NCBI RefSeq assembly: GCF_007743815.1
Contig: NZ_CP036265.1
Coordinates: 2,038,323 to 2,102,322 of the forward strand
Direction of reading: 5' to 3'
DNA from: Alienimonas californiensis
GTDB taxonomy: Bacteria > Planctomycetota > Planctomycetia > Planctomycetales > Planctomycetaceae
Length of the DNA stretch: 64,000 nt
A model generated the notes under the pieces. That model saw only the letters and a list, made by a program, of their open reading frames with translations. It was not told the DNA's origin and searched no databases. Numbering within the stretch: the stretch's first letter is position 1; the number at the start of each line of letters is the position of its first letter. This document shows, one piece after another, positions 62,792-64,000 of this stretch. Made by a program: the position numbers and the translations under genes.

Positions 62792-62803
62792 CCGGTCGCT
62801 TGA

Positions 62804-63808
<1,005 letters not shown>

Positions 63809-63829
63809 GACGGCACCTCGGGCGGCCGT

Positions 63830-64000
63830 TCACTCCCCCGGCAGGACCGCGACGGGCAGGGCGTTGCCGAAGCGGGCGAAGTCTTTGAAGCTCCAGACGA
63901 GCTGCTTCTCCGGCGTGACTTCGAGAATCTGCGGGTTCTCCGGGCCGGCGTGGCAGTTCACCACGACGGTGTTCCCGTTCGGTTGGCGGGTCGCCATGGT
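63830..64000 (-). CDS. C-terminal end of a PQQ-like beta-propeller protein (partial)
   Basis: The last 56 residues of a gene that begins beyond the window edge. The text ends GNTVVVNCHAGPENPQILEV, then TPEKQLVWSFKDFARFGNALPVAVLPGE. The pattern of a Thr/Val-rich strand, ILEV-TPEKQLVW and a WSF motif resembles blades of beta-propeller (PQQ-like or NHL-like) proteins. The stop is at 63830-63832. The ATG at 63995-63997 is in frame but unlikely to be the start. Confidence 0.7.
   Translation of the reverse strand, partial: TMATRQPNGNTVVVNCHAGPENPQILEVTPEKQLVWSFKDFARFGNALPVAVLPGE

Overview
The window is a compact, very GC-rich stretch of bacterial chromosome. Codons end mostly in G or C, and hand-counted 60-base lines reach about 73% GC. 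The organism is most probably a planctomycete (phylum Planctomycetota). The evidence is an ECF sigma factor of the planctomycete type, several small exported proteins of planctomycete type, a large multi-pass membrane protein, and intergenic palindromes whose chance translations (SPKRKRG, TRSVSEG) I remember as recurrent in planctomycete gene predictions. Genus is not determinable from sequence alone; an Alienimonas-like high-GC lineage would fit. No rRNA, tRNA, CRISPR array, integrase or transposase was recognised.

Layout. 0-12 kb: exported and housekeeping genes (SGNH hydrolase, M23 peptidase, argH, msrA, esterase, ECF sigma factor, large membrane protein). 12-23 kb: second SGNH esterase with a methyltransferase, MarC and HPP membrane proteins, a gene-poor kilobase, a lower-GC orphan gene (16186-17247), acsA, a toxin-like/HTH gene pair, then a WcaF-like acetyltransferase overlapping a glycosyltransferase. 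23-31 kb: a hydrolase-fold protein lacking a visible catalytic His, three tandem secretin-domain-like exported paralogues overlapping a GNAT gene, an FHA protein and an HDOD-GGDEF protein. 31-38 kb: yidD/rnpA, a DUF4349 lipoprotein, manC-ruvX, and an arsenic operon (arsR-arsC-acr3) with a readable promoter and operator. 38-41 kb: clpB.

41-57.5 kb is a surface-glycan locus. A minus-strand operon (TylF-like methyltransferase, second methyltransferase, glycosyltransferase) diverges from a plus-strand series: Gmd-like dehydratase, Wzt-type ABC ATPase, an unknown protein, a methyltransferase, then a complete pseudaminic acid pathway. That pathway is pseB, pseC, an SpsF-type cytidylyltransferase, a PseG-PseH fusion and pseI, followed by an unknown gene translationally coupled to pseI. 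Gmd and GDP-fucose synthase close the locus on the minus strand. With manC at 34.5 kb the window encodes GDP-mannose to GDP-fucose, and UDP-GlcNAc to CMP-pseudaminic acid. No Wzm permease is visible.

57.5-64 kb: a membrane protein, a TadG/von Willebrand-A protein, an SRPBCC protein, miaA, a secreted esterase and the 3' end of another gene.

Two repeat classes punctuate the intergenic DNA. One is a composite element of about 180 bp, CTCTCCC-ended and carrying a conserved core (four long copies and one half copy). The other is a set of 24-26 bp-armed palindromes, one nested inside a copy of the first. Start codons are often GTG, stop-start overlaps (ATGA/GTGA) are common, and a TAGNNT-type -10 box can be seen upstream of many transcription units.
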